This document shows positions 1 to 7,002 of a stretch of 11,050 nt of DNA, in pieces. Within the stretch, counting starts at the first letter, position 1, and the number at the start of each line of letters is the position of its first letter. Under the pieces are notes generated by a model, which was given only the letters and a program-made list of their open reading frames with translations, searched no databases and was not told the DNA's origin. The DNA comes from Chloroflexota bacterium (lineage in GTDB: Bacteria; Chloroflexota; Chloroflexia; JAMDCE01): contig JAMDCE010000660.1 in assembly GCA_023489135.1 (NCBI GenBank), positions 1 to 11,050 of the forward strand. The letters run 5' to 3'. The translations under genes were made by a program, and so were the position numbers.

Positions 1-1
1 G

Positions 2-1087
2 CAACCCGACGTGATCCACTGCAACGATTGGCACACGGCGATCGTTCCCGCCTGGTTGCACACTATCTACCGCGACAATCCATTCTACTCCCGCTGCGCC
101 TCAGTTTTCACCATCCATAATCTAGCGTACCAGGGTGTTTGCGGCGATCACTTCCTTGCGCTGGCCGGATTCGACAGAGATGCTTACCGGGCGCGGCACC
201 CCGAAGATCCCAACTGCTTGAACTTGATGAGCGAGGCCATCCTCTACTCTGACGTCATCAACACCGTCAGCGAGTCATACGCCAGGGAGATTCTGACCCC
301 GGAATACGGCGAGCAGATGCACAACCTGCTGGCAAACCGGTCGGACCGACTGTTTGGCATACTTAACGGGATCGATTACGAGGTGTTCGACCCCGCGCGG
401 GACCCCCACATAGCGGTGAGCTACGATGTTGCGTCCATCGACAAGAAAGTGGAGAACAAGCTGGCCCTGCAGCGGCGAGCCAATTTGACCCCCGATCCTA
501 AAATCCCCTTGATCGGGGCCATCGGCAGAATGGCCGATCAGAAAGGCTTCGACCTCATCGCGGCGGCCATCGATCCCATCATTCAAGAACTGGGAGCGCA
601 GTTTGTTCTCCTGGGGACCGGCGAAGCCAAGTACCATCGACTGTTCGAAGAGCTCGCTCACCGGTACCCGTCACAGGCGGCAGTGTACCTGACCTTCGAT
701 GCCGATTTGGCCCAGAAGATTTACGCCGGCTCGGACATGTTCCTGATGCCCTCTCGCTTCGAGCCCTGCGGACTGGGACAGCTCATCTCATTGCGCTACG
801 GCACCGTTCCCATCGTCCGAGAAACCGGAGGACTGGCTGATACGGTCAACAATTATAATCCTAGAACAGGGCATGGAAACGGGTTCACGTTCAAGCACTA
901 CCACCGCGATGCGCTCTTGACCGCCGTCGCCCGCGCCTGCGAGAACTTCAAGCATAGGGACGCATGGAAAGAGCTGATGCGCAAGGGAATGTCGGAGGAT
1001 TATTCCTGGGGAGCATCCGCGGGCAAATATGTGGATCTATACCGACAGGCAATCAAGTTCCATGAGCAAGAAACCGAAGTCCATTAG
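2..1087 (+). CDS. glgA: Glycogen synthase (ADP-glucose type), C-terminal part
   Basis: GT5 glycogen/starch synthase, which transfers glucose from ADP-glucose to the non-reducing end of an alpha-1,4-glucan in the cytoplasm. The gene enters from the left edge; the frame is already open at base 2 (QPDVIHCNDWHT), so the GTG at 11 is internal. About 361 codons are visible, and family members are about 480 residues, so roughly 120 N-terminal residues, including the KxGG donor loop, are missing. Visible hallmarks are HCNDWHTA near the left edge, ADQKGFDLI (the lysine of the E. coli QKGLDL donor motif), LLGTGE, SRFEPCGLGQL with the catalytic-region glutamate, RETGGLADTV, and the C-terminal DYSWGASAGKYVDLY. 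The stop is TAG at 1085-1087. The next small ORF overlaps its end by 26 bases. Identification is secure; the product nucleotide preference (ADP) is family knowledge supported by glgC downstream. Confidence 0.96.
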   Translation, partial: QPDVIHCNDWHTAIVPAWLHTIYRDNPFYSRCASVFTIHNLAYQGVCGDHFLALAGFDRDAYRARHPEDPNCLNLMSEAILYSDVINTVSESYAREILTPEYGEQMHNLLANRSDRLFGILNGIDYEVFDPARDPHIAVSYDVASIDKKVENKLALQRRANLTPDPKIPLIGAIGRMADQKGFDLIAAAIDPIIQELGAQFVLLGTGEAKYHRLFEELAHRYPSQAAVYLTFDADLAQKIYAGSDMFLMPSRFEPCGLGQLISLRYGTVPIVRETGGLADTVNNYNPRTGHGNGFTFKHYHRDALLTAVARACENFKHRDAWKELMRKGMSEDYSWGASAGKYVDLYRQAIKFHEQETEVH

Positions 1088-1349
1088 CCAGGCCATGTAC
1101 ACGAGCTGCGCCTCCTTCCGGGATAACCTGAGCCGCATCGAGCCCAGAAACGCGATCGGCTGCGCCGCCGGAGCCATCGAGCTCGTCGGTGGTGCGGATG
1201 GAGCGGCCCTGGAATCCCGTTTCCTTCAGGGCCTGGCACGGGCAGTTAGCAAGGAATCCGGCGAGAGCGGGGTCGCAATCTATGCTGCGTGGCTGAAGAG
1301 GAGCGGAGGCCTGGCCACCGATGGGGCACGCAGCCTGGGAGGGTTGTAG
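1062..1349 (+). CDS. Small hypothetical protein between glgA and treT
   Basis: A 95-residue protein I do not recognise. I chose the ATG at 1062 (MSKKPKSISQ...) over the in-frame ATG at 1029, because the latter would lie deeper inside glgA; neither has a strong ribosome site. It overlaps glgA by 26 bases in another frame and ends three bases before the treT-like start at 1353, so it sits inside a compact operon and may be translationally coupled. Third codon positions are GC-rich like the neighbours, which supports real coding. The sequence is soluble-looking, rich in Ala, Gly and Ser, with predicted helical stretches (about residues 8-25, 35-42 and 48-75), two cysteines and a Gly/Ser-rich tail; there is no signal peptide or membrane segment. 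It could be an accessory factor for the glucan/trehalose enzymes, but nothing in the sequence proves a function. It could also be a chance ORF. Confidence 0.6.
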   Translation: MSKKPKSISQAMYTSCASFRDNLSRIEPRNAIGCAAGAIELVGGADGAALESRFLQGLARAVSKESGESGVAIYAAWLKRSGGLATDGARSLGGL

Positions 1350-1352
1350 AAA

Positions 1353-2609
1353 ATGTACGGATCCGTACCCACGACGCCGAAGTCAATCGAAGACTACCGG
1401 AGCATAGTGGGGGAAAAGGTCATAGATGAGATAGCGGCGCTGGCGGCACCCCTTCGGGGTGCCAAAGTGCTTCACCTTGGCGTCCGCGCCTTTGGAACGG
1501 GTGTCGCGGAGATACTCGGCTCGCTGGTACCGCTGATGGAAGACGTGGGATTGAAGGCCGAATGGCAAATCGTCCGCTCCACCGCGGAATTCGAAAGCGT
1601 GTCCAAGGCGATGTACCAGGCGCTCGGCGGGTCTTTCGTGCCGTGGTCGCCGGACATGGAGAACACCTGGCTGTCTTACGGCAATCTCAACGCCCGTTTG
1701 TTCGATGAAGATTTCGATTTCGTGGTGGTCCACGATCCCCAGGCCGCGGCAATTTTGCACGAGATCGTGCGCGTAGAGGGGGGCAGGCCGGCGGGGAAAT
1801 GGGCCTGGCATTGCCATCTGGACCTGACCGAGGTCCAGACTGAACTGTGGGACCTGTTGAGACCATTCATCGACGAGTTCGACGCGGTGGCATTCGCGTC
1901 GCAGGAGTGGGTGAAACACGACCTCGCTGTAACCAAGCTGGTGGTGATCCCTCCCGCCATCGATCCGCTTGATTCCAAGAACATGGAAGTCTCACAGGCC
2001 ACCATCGACAACGTTCTGGAACAGTACAGTCTGGATGTCACCCGGCCAATCATCTGCCAGGTTTCACGATTCGATCAGTATAGCGATCCCCTGGGGGTTA
2101 TCGAAGCCTACCGGCTCGCCAAGGAAAGGATTCCTCAATTGCAGCTGGTGTTAGTGGCTTCCATGATTTCTGATGATCCACAATCCTGGTCATACTACGA
2201 GCGCTGCGCCAGGTCGGCCGGCCTGGATTACGACATCCACCTGCTGTCTCAGCTCAACAACATCGGAAACACCGAGATCAATGCGTTTCAAAGAGCCTCC
2301 AACGTAGTGATTCAGAAATCGATTCGCAAAGGATTCGGCCTGGGAATAGCCGAGGCCCTGTGGAAAGCCCGACCCGTGGTGGCCGGCCGAGTGGGCGGAT
2401 TCCCGCTCCAGGTGAAAGACGGGGTTACCGGATACCTGGTCAGCACGGTCGAGGAATGCAGCGATAGAGTGGTTTACCTGCTGCAGCACCCGGACGTGGC
2501 TCGGAAAATGGGACAAAACGGCAGGGAGTACATTCGAGAGAAACGATTGATCACAAGGTTCTTAAAGGACTACCTGGAATTGTTCAATTCGTTGAGGTGC
2601 GCAGGATAG
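1353..2609 (+). CDS. TreT-like GT4 glycosyltransferase, degenerate paralogue
   Basis: A 418-residue GT-B fold protein of the trehalose glycosyltransferring synthase (TreT) type, paralogous to the next gene (ungapped alignment over 415 residues, about 242 identical by hand count). A GGGAGGG site at 1337-1343 lies nine bases before the ATG. The N-terminal half (to about 200) carries the acceptor side; the C-terminal half (about 230-400) should bind NDP-glucose. Several positions conserved in TreT are changed: FGGG to FGTG (residue 49), HN to YQ (88-89), WRCH to WHCH (153), the phosphate-contacting lysine of SRFDPWKDP to serine (SRFDQYSDP, residue 244), and the first glutamate of the E-x7-E motif to lysine (RKGFGLGIAE, residue 326; E334 kept). 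Arg239 is retained. The frame is intact and the fold core conserved, so this is probably not a decaying pseudogene. Inference: a weak or inactive enzyme, possibly a partner of the downstream TreT; a changed specificity is the alternative. Confidence 0.85.
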   Translation: MYGSVPTTPKSIEDYRSIVGEKVIDEIAALAAPLRGAKVLHLGVRAFGTGVAEILGSLVPLMEDVGLKAEWQIVRSTAEFESVSKAMYQALGGSFVPWSPDMENTWLSYGNLNARLFDEDFDFVVVHDPQAAAILHEIVRVEGGRPAGKWAWHCHLDLTEVQTELWDLLRPFIDEFDAVAFASQEWVKHDLAVTKLVVIPPAIDPLDSKNMEVSQATIDNVLEQYSLDVTRPIICQVSRFDQYSDPLGVIEAYRLAKERIPQLQLVLVASMISDDPQSWSYYERCARSAGLDYDIHLLSQLNNIGNTEINAFQRASNVVIQKSIRKGFGLGIAEALWKARPVVAGRVGGFPLQVKDGVTGYLVSTVEECSDRVVYLLQHPDVARKMGQNGREYIREKRLITRFLKDYLELFNSLRCAG

Positions 2610-3857
2610 ATGTTTGGATCAGTAGCGACAACGCCCAAGTCGCTGGAATCATACCGACAGGTGATCGGCGATGAAAAGGTAAGAGAAATTCAAGCCCTGG
2701 CGGAGCCGTTGCGGGGCGCGAAGGTGCTGCACCTGAACGCGACCGCTTTCGGCGGAGGAGTGGCAGAGATACTCGGGACTCTCGTTCCGCTGATGAACGA
2801 CGTCGGTCTGCAGGCGGACTGGCAGGTTATCCGGGGTGCGGACGAGTTCTTTAACGTTACGAAGGCAATGCACAACAGCTTGCAGGGGATGTACATCCCC
2901 TGGACCGCCAAGATGTACAACATCTGGTCTAACTATAACGCCATGAACGCCCAGCTCTTCGACCAGTCATACGATTTCGTGGTCGTTCACGATCCCCAAC
3001 CGGCGGGCGTTCTGGATTTCGTGAGGAAGAACAAGCCCGAACTAGGGACCGGCAAATGGGTCTGGCGGTGCCACATCGACCTGACCGACGCGCAACCGGA
3101 GGTGTGGGATTTCCTGCGCCCCTACATCGAGCAGTACGACGGGGCCATTTTCACCCTGCGCGATTATGTAAAGAGCGACCTGAAACTGGAGCACGTGTTC
3201 GCCATCCCTCCGGCCATCGACCCGCTCAGTCCCAAGAACGTGGACATCCCCATCGAGACGGTGGGGGAAGTTTTGACCCGCTATGCGGTGGATTTGAACC
3301 GGCCGATGATTTGCCAGGTATCCAGGTTTGACCCGTGGAAGGATCCCCTGGGCGTGATCGACGTCTATCGGATGCTGAAAAAAGAAGTCCCCGACCTGCA
3401 GCTGGTGATGGTTGCCTCTATGGCCTCGGATGACCCGGAGGGATGGTCCTACTACGAGCGAACCGCTCGGAGGGCCGGCGAGGATTATGACATTCACCTC
3501 CTGTCAAACTTGAACGGCGTGGGAAACGTCGAGGTCAACGCCTTCCAGAGATCGTCGACGGTGGTCCTTCAGAAATCGATCCGGGAAGGATTTGGGCTGG
3601 TCGTCTCCGAGGCGCTCTGGAAAGGGCGACCGGTAGTCGCGGGCAAGGTAGGCGGAATCCCGCTGCAAATCCCCAATAATCGGACCGGGTACCTGATCAC
3701 CACGACCGAAGAATGCGCCGCCCGCACCTTGGAGCTGCTGCAAGACCCGGTCAAAGCAACGGAAATGGGAGAAGCCGGGCGAGAATACGTCCGCGAGCAT
3801 TTCCTGATAACGCGCTACCTCCGGGACTACCTGAGCCTATTCAACACCGTTCGTTGA
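2610..3857 (+). CDS. treT: Trehalose synthase, glycosyltransferring (TreT, GT4)
   Basis: A 415-residue GT4 enzyme. TreT joins the glucose of NDP-glucose (ADP- or UDP-) to free glucose to give trehalose, a compatible solute, in the cytoplasm. Hallmarks are the N-terminal FGGGVAEIL loop (47-55), FFNVTKAMHNSLQG (80-93), VVHDPQ (125-130), WRCHIDL (152-158), CQVSRFDPWKDP (235-246, with donor-phosphate residues R239 and K244), NAFQRSS (310-316), REGFGLVVSE (325-334, the E-x7-E motif with E326 and E334) and VGGIPLQ (347-353). The length is typical of the family. The ATG directly abuts the TAG of the upstream paralogue (zero spacing), with GAGGTG at 2594-2599 as probable ribosome site, so the two are almost certainly co-translated. 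Co-location with glgA and glgC suggests ADP-glucose as donor. A related GT4 activity, such as sucrose or glucosylglycerate synthesis, is less likely given the full TreT signature. Confidence 0.87.
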   Translation: MFGSVATTPKSLESYRQVIGDEKVREIQALAEPLRGAKVLHLNATAFGGGVAEILGTLVPLMNDVGLQADWQVIRGADEFFNVTKAMHNSLQGMYIPWTAKMYNIWSNYNAMNAQLFDQSYDFVVVHDPQPAGVLDFVRKNKPELGTGKWVWRCHIDLTDAQPEVWDFLRPYIEQYDGAIFTLRDYVKSDLKLEHVFAIPPAIDPLSPKNVDIPIETVGEVLTRYAVDLNRPMICQVSRFDPWKDPLGVIDVYRMLKKEVPDLQLVMVASMASDDPEGWSYYERTARRAGEDYDIHLLSNLNGVGNVEVNAFQRSSTVVLQKSIREGFGLVVSEALWKGRPVVAGKVGGIPLQIPNNRTGYLITTTEECAARTLELLQDPVKATEMGEAGREYVREHFLITRYLRDYLSLFNTVR

Positions 3858-3920
3858 GGGCCCGGCGCTGAGGGGGTGGGCGTCTGGATTCCACCCGCCG
3901 TCGGCTGATTCCTGGGCCGA

Positions 3921-3954
3921 ATTGAGCGGATAAGCAGAAGCTAATCCGCTCAAT
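3921..3954. terminator. Strong hairpin after treT (possible terminator or operator)
   Basis: A perfect 11-bp inverted repeat, ATTGAGCGGAT at 3921-3931 and ATCCGCTCAAT at 3944-3954, separated by 12 bases. The loop can add a second short stem, AGC/GCT around an AGAA tetraloop, after one A-A mismatch. It begins 63 bases after the treT stop. No T-run follows on the plus strand, so it is not a textbook intrinsic terminator. It may instead terminate with factor help, stabilise the 3' end of the treT mRNA, or be a protein-binding site. Confidence 0.5.
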
Positions 3955-4027
3955 CCGATCCCCGAATCCGTTGACAGCCGCTTCCCTGCCCGCACCGAGT
4001 TCCGGATGCTTCCGCACCCGCCTCAGC

Positions 4028-4056
4028 TTGACCCGTTGCTTAGGGCGAAGTATAAT
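4028..4056 (+). promoter_or_regulatory. Housekeeping-sigma promoter for the SH3b gene
   Basis: TTGACC at 4028-4033, a 17-base spacer, and a perfect TATAAT at 4051-4056. This is the best promoter match in the window. Transcription would begin near 4063, giving a leader of about 150 bases before the GTG at 4221. The same transcript may run on into glgC. Confidence 0.75.
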
Positions 4057-4125
4057 TTAGATAGGAATCACTGCTGAAAGTCGGCGACTCCCGAATCAGG
4101 CTCCTTTGTGGGGCATGAGGATCTC

Positions 4126-4195
4126 GGTCCTGTAGGGACGGCGTCCGTCCAGGGTGGGGGGCGATAGGCCGGGGCACTGCTTCCCATCGAGGGAA
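4126..4195 (+). other. Stem-loops in the leader of the SH3b gene
   Basis: Within the predicted leader, GGACGG (4136-4141) can pair with CCGTCC (4145-4150). The overlapping GTCC (4127-4130)/GGAC (4136-4139) pairing would exclude it. Further on, TTCCC (4181-4185) pairs with GGGAA (4191-4195) shortly before the ribosome site. The motif GTAGGGACG at 4132-4140 also resembles the core of the repeats near 10770-10962. I do not recognise a known riboswitch class here. Confidence 0.35.
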
Positions 4196-4208
4196 ATGAC
4201 TACTCAGT

Positions 4209-4213
4209 GGGGG
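4209..4213 (+). promoter_or_regulatory. Ribosome site deciding the SH3b gene start
   Basis: A GGGGG run at 4209-4213 lies seven bases before GTG 4221 but only one base before the alternative TTG 4215. This spacing favours the GTG as the start. Confidence 0.55.
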
Positions 4214-4220
4214 ATTGACC

Positions 4221-4730
4221 GTGACTCGACGAATTGATCCCAGTTTGGCCCGGCCTGATGCGGATGGAGGGGACATCCACACTACGGCCGTCTTCCTCCT
4301 CGCTTTTCTCCTTTTCGGCGTGGTGAGCGCCATCCTCTTAACGGGTCTGGACGTGAAATTGCCCGACCTCGCGACGTCCCAGAATCGTATAGTCGCCAAC
4401 TTGTTCGGCGGGACCAAGGCTCCTCCCAAGCTGTCGGAACCGCCGGCGCCGGCCAGGGCCCCTGTCGAAGCCGTCGCGGAGCAGGAAGCGCCACAACCCG
4501 AGCCAACCCAAGCGCCTGCCAGGAAGACCGTCAAAGTGGTCAACACCGGCGGTGTCGGGGTCTACGTCCGGCGGACTCCCAATATGGCCGATAGGCTGGT
4601 GGCCTGGCCGGACAACGCGATCATGGAAATAGTGGGCGAGGATCGGACGGTAGGAGAGCTGCGCTGGCGGAACGTCAAGGATCCCGCCGGCAACGTGGGC
4701 TGGATACCCGCCGAGTACCTTTCGGAATAG
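4221..4730 (+). CDS. Membrane-anchored bacterial SH3-domain protein
   Basis: A 169-residue protein read from GTG 4221; TTG 4215 would add two residues but is too close to the ribosome site. It has a short charged cytoplasmic N-terminus (1-20), one membrane helix (about 22-43, TTAVFLLAFLLFGVVSAILL), a juxtamembrane part, a Pro/Ala/Glu-rich linker (about 66-101) and a C-terminal bacterial SH3 (SH3b/SH3_3) domain (about 103-168: VKVVNTGGVGVYVRRTP ... LRWRNVKDPAGNVGWIPAEYL). This order places the SH3b domain outside the membrane, where such domains commonly bind peptidoglycan or cell-surface polymers. The partner here is unknown. It has its own strong promoter and lies 105 bases before glgC; the link to glycogen metabolism may be only positional. 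Domain assignment is good, function unknown. Confidence 0.85.
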   Translation: MTRRIDPSLARPDADGGDIHTTAVFLLAFLLFGVVSAILLTGLDVKLPDLATSQNRIVANLFGGTKAPPKLSEPPAPARAPVEAVAEQEAPQPEPTQAPARKTVKVVNTGGVGVYVRRTPNMADRLVAWPDNAIMEIVGEDRTVGELRWRNVKDPAGNVGWIPAEYLSE

Positions 4731-4786
4731 GCATGCCTCATCAAGCATCTTCCACATATACCTGGATTCCTATCACCCAAATTGGC

Positions 4787-4792
4787 TATAAT
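4787..4792 (+). promoter_or_regulatory. Candidate -10 element upstream of glgC
   Basis: A perfect TATAAT lies 43 bases before the glgC GTG, inside the 105-base gap after the SH3b gene. No good -35 is present at the right distance (GGATTC at 4764-4769), although TG occurs just upstream at 4783-4784, one base off the extended -10 position. It would allow glgC to be transcribed apart from the SH3b gene. Confidence 0.4.
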
Positions 4793-4823
4793 TCACGCGT
4801 TGACAATCAAATCCTCGGACACT

Positions 4824-4828
4824 GGAGG
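4824..4828 (+). promoter_or_regulatory. Shine-Dalgarno site deciding the glgC start
   Basis: GGAGG at 4824-4828, seven bases before GTG 4836. It fixes the glgC start at 4836 rather than the in-frame TTG at 4782, which overlaps the candidate -10 element and has no ribosome site. Confidence 0.75.
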
Positions 4829-4835
4829 AAGGGCT

Positions 4836-6098
4836 GTGGCGAAGGGCAAGGTCTTAGCAGTTATATTGGCGGGTGGACAAGGCAACCGGTTGGGCATTCT
4901 TTCAGATAAGCGCGCCAAGCCGGCCGTGCCATTTGCAGGCAAGTATCGCATTATCGACTTCACTTTGAGCAACTGCTTCAACTCTGGCATCTCCGACGTC
5001 GCGGTCCTCACGCAGTATCGCCCCCGGTCTCTTCACGACCACATCAGAGTCGGTCGGGCCTGGGACATGGATCGCGTTCAAGGGGGCATTCACCTGCTGC
5101 AGCCTTATCTCGGCAGACACGACGAGGATTGGTACAAGGGAACGGCGGACGCCGTGTACCAGAACCTGAACTTCGTCGAAGATCACCGCGGCAACGTCAT
5201 ACTGATTCTCTCCGGAGATCACGTCTACCGGATGAACTACGACGATATGGTTCGATTCCACCACGAGAAAGGGGCCGACCTCACCGTCGCGGTTATGGAA
5301 GTACCGTGGGACGAGGCCAGTCGCTATGGAATTCTCCAGCTCGACGACACAGGCAAGGTGATGGTCTTCGACGAGAAGCCCAAGTCACCCAAGTCGAATC
5401 TGGTCTCTATGGGTGTTTACGTCTTCAACAAGGACAAGCTGAAAACCAGGATCGTCGAAGACGCGTCCAGGATCACCGCTCACGACTTCGGTCGAGACGT
5501 GGTTCCCTTGATGGTCAAGCAGGATAAGGTCTACGGCTTTCGTTTCCAGGGCTACTGGCGCGACGTAGGAACGATAAAGTCCTACTGGGAGGCCAATATG
5601 GATATGCTGGCCCCGGTCGCCGAGCTTGACCTCTACGATCGCGAAATGCCCGTGCGCAGCAGGCCGGAGTATCACCCGCCTGTGCGGACCGGGTCAAGAG
5701 CAAGGATCGTCAACAGCCTTGTTTGCGACGGATGCATCGTTCACGGAACGGTGGAGCACTCGATTCTCTCACCGGGAGTTGTGGTGGCGGAGGGAGCGGT
5801 CATACGCGATTCCATCGTTTTGAACGATGCCAGCATCGGCCGCGAGGCCATCATCGACAAAGCCATACTGGACAAGAATGTCCACGTCGGCGATGGCGCT
5901 CACATCGGTTACGGAGATGATTACACCCCCAATCGCCGCTATCCCCAGTGCCTTACCGTGGGCATCACGGTCATAGGCAAGAGCGCGGTTATCCCACCCG
6001 GTGTTCAAATAGGGCGCAACTGCATAATCGGCAGCAACGTCGTCCCCCACGACTTCGTGTGCTCGACCGTCGTCAGTGGATTGATCGTGCAGAAGTAA
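4836..6098 (+). CDS. glgC: Glucose-1-phosphate adenylyltransferase
   Basis: ADP-glucose pyrophosphorylase: glucose-1-phosphate + ATP gives ADP-glucose + pyrophosphate, the committed and usually allosterically controlled step of bacterial glycogen synthesis. The protein has 420 residues, the usual family length. The nucleotidyltransferase domain (about 6-260) has [23 protein letters not shown] (11-33), [16 protein letters not shown] (37-52), [12 protein letters not shown] (99-110), [14 protein letters not shown] (125-138, with the catalytic-type Asp128), FDEKPKSP (178-185, where Lys181 corresponds to the glucose-1-phosphate lysine) and YWRDVGTI (240-247). The C-terminal part (about 290-420) is a left-handed beta-helix of hexapeptide repeats, which mediates oligomerisation and effector binding. 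It supplies the substrate of GlgA and plausibly of TreT. The allosteric effector cannot be read from the sequence. Confidence 0.96.
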   Translation: MAKGKVLAVILAGGQGNRLGILSDKRAKPAVPFAGKYRIIDFTLSNCFNSGISDVAVLTQYRPRSLHDHIRVGRAWDMDRVQGGIHLLQPYLGRHDEDWYKGTADAVYQNLNFVEDHRGNVILILSGDHVYRMNYDDMVRFHHEKGADLTVAVMEVPWDEASRYGILQLDDTGKVMVFDEKPKSPKSNLVSMGVYVFNKDKLKTRIVEDASRITAHDFGRDVVPLMVKQDKVYGFRFQGYWRDVGTIKSYWEANMDMLAPVAELDLYDREMPVRSRPEYHPPVRTGSRARIVNSLVCDGCIVHGTVEHSILSPGVVVAEGAVIRDSIVLNDASIGREAIIDKAILDKNVHVGDGAHIGYGDDYTPNRRYPQCLTVGITVIGKSAVIPPGVQIGRNCIIGSNVVPHDFVCSTVVSGLIVQK

Positions 6099-6158
6099 GG
6101 CCTCGTCCTCCACCGTGAAAGTGAATCTGGTTCAAACCGAAGGGACGCTGATCTACCG

Positions 6159-6530
6159 GTGGAACGCTTTCTTCAGATTCTTATAATCAACGAGGTTATC
6201 GTCTACTTTGCCTACGGCCTCGTTTTCTTCACCTTGGGCGTGGCAATAGCGCTTCAATCGCGCAAGCACAGTCGTCTTGCCCTTGCGCATCATCTGAGAT
6301 GGCTGGCCGCCTTCGGAATAACGCACGGCATATATGAGTGGGGGCACGCCTTCATCCCGGTTCAGGCCACGTACTTGATCCGAGAGGTTGCCGAAAGTCC
6401 TGGCAAAGGCCCCCCAACGCCACCTACCCCCGCCCGCTCAGCGGACGGAAGTTGTATCCCACCCCTCGCTTGGTCAGAATGTAGCGCGGGTTCTGGGGGT
6501 CGGGCTCGATTTTCTGGCGCAGGTAGGTGA
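6159..6530 (+). pseudogene. Sensor histidine kinase, N-terminal membrane fragment
   Basis: The GTG at 6159 opens a frame whose first 73 or so residues look like the N-terminal membrane region of a sensor histidine kinase: two hydrophobic segments (about 7-31, and a weaker one about 44-57), LQSRKHSRLALAHHLRWLAAFGITHGIYEWGHAFIPVQATYL. I associate this style of N-terminus with Chloroflexota kinases. Family resemblance stops near 6378; the remaining residues are a proline-rich, random-looking read-through that overlaps the 3' end of the response-regulator gene on the other strand. No GAF, PAS, HisKA or ATPase domain follows, so a functional kinase cannot be made. The ribosome site is weak (AAGGGA at 6140-6145, spacing about 13). 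I read it as the truncated remnant of a kinase gene. Confidence 0.6.
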
Positions 6531-7002
6531 CATAAAGATGCACGTAGTGGATTTCATCGCGGTATTCGTGGCCCCAGACTCGGGCCAGGAGGGTTTCGTA
6601 GGACAGGGTTCGGCCGGCGTTTTGAACCAGGTGGTACAGCAGACGGTGCTCGGTGGGGCGGAGGGCGACCCTCTGGCCGCCGACGATGGCCTCGCGCTCG
6701 TCGAAGTCGATTGAAAGGTGGTCGTCCACGTCGAGCAAGCCGTGGGTCGAGGGCGAGGAGGTGTCGGAGCGTCTCAGAACCGCGCGCATTCGCGCTTCCA
6801 GCTCCCCCGGGCTGAACGGCTTGGTGACGTAGTCGTCGGCGCCTAGCTCCAGCCCTCGAATCTTGTCCCGCTCGTCCGCCCGGACCGTTAGCACGATGAC
6901 CGGAACGCGAGAGGTCTCGCGTATTATTTTGAGGGTCTCGAATCCGTCCATCTCCGGCAGCCCCACATCCAGGAGCACCAGGTCCGGCAGGGCCTCCCTC
7001 AC
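6424..7002 (-). CDS. OmpR-family response regulator, receiver truncated at N-terminus
   Basis: A 192-residue two-domain regulator starting at GTG 7002. The receiver begins mid-domain at [20 protein letters not shown]: Asp12 is the phospho-acceptor, Thr39 and Lys61 (DYVTKPF) are present, but the first 40 or so residues with beta-1 and the acidic Asp pair that binds Mg2+ are missing. Reading upstream in the same frame gives no receiver-like sequence, so the loss is not explained by a late start choice. The C-terminal winged-helix domain (about 88-188: [17 protein letters not shown] ... [13 protein letters not shown]) is complete. Phosphorylation is unlikely to work; DNA binding could persist. 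The start overlaps the stop of the upstream GAF fragment by four bases (GTGA), which could give coupled expression. It may be a decaying gene or a stand-alone DNA-binding protein. Confidence 0.8.
   Translation of the reverse strand: MREALPDLVLLDVGLPEMDGFETLKIIRETSRVPVIVLTVRADERDKIRGLELGADDYVTKPFSPGELEARMRAVLRRSDTSSPSTHGLLDVDDHLSIDFDEREAIVGGQRVALRPTEHRLLYHLVQNAGRTLSYETLLARVWGHEYRDEIHYVHLYVTYLRQKIEPDPQNPRYILTKRGVGYNFRPLSGRG

Larger units (their letters stand above)
3858..4220 (+). other. Intergenic region between treT and the SH3b gene
   Basis: A 363-base stretch with no credible gene on either strand. It holds a strong hairpin soon after the treT stop (3921-3954), a near-consensus promoter (4028-4056) and about 150 bases of probable transcribed leader with several short stem-loops. 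It therefore separates two transcription units rather than being an internal operon gap. Confidence 0.7.

Noticed and set aside
11..1087. GTG at 11 as the start of glycogen synthase
   Set aside because: The frame is open to the window edge and the preceding residues (QPD) fit the conserved glycogen synthase segment; the gene simply enters from outside.
1383..1919. Minus-strand open frame of 178 codons opposite the first TreT-like gene
   Set aside because: It mirrors a clearly conserved plus-strand protein, has no recognisable domain, and is a by-product of GC-rich codon use; similar antisense frames opposite glgC, treT and the ABC genes were dismissed for the same reason.
3971..3976. TTGACA as a -35 element
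   Set aside because: No -10-like hexamer occurs 16-18 bases downstream.
4198..4208. GACTACTCAGT shared with 7364-7374 as a common regulatory site
   Set aside because: An 11-base match between two places is expected by chance many times in a window of this size, and the first copy abuts a ribosome site.
4800..4805. TTGACA as a -35 element for glgC
   Set aside because: The position 17 bases on is the ribosome site, so it cannot drive the gene; the TATAAT just upstream is the better signal.
4782..4835. N-terminal extension of glgC from TTG 4782
   Set aside because: It overlaps a perfect TATAAT, lacks a ribosome site, and adds 18 residues not typical of the family; GTG 4836 has GGAGG at ideal spacing.
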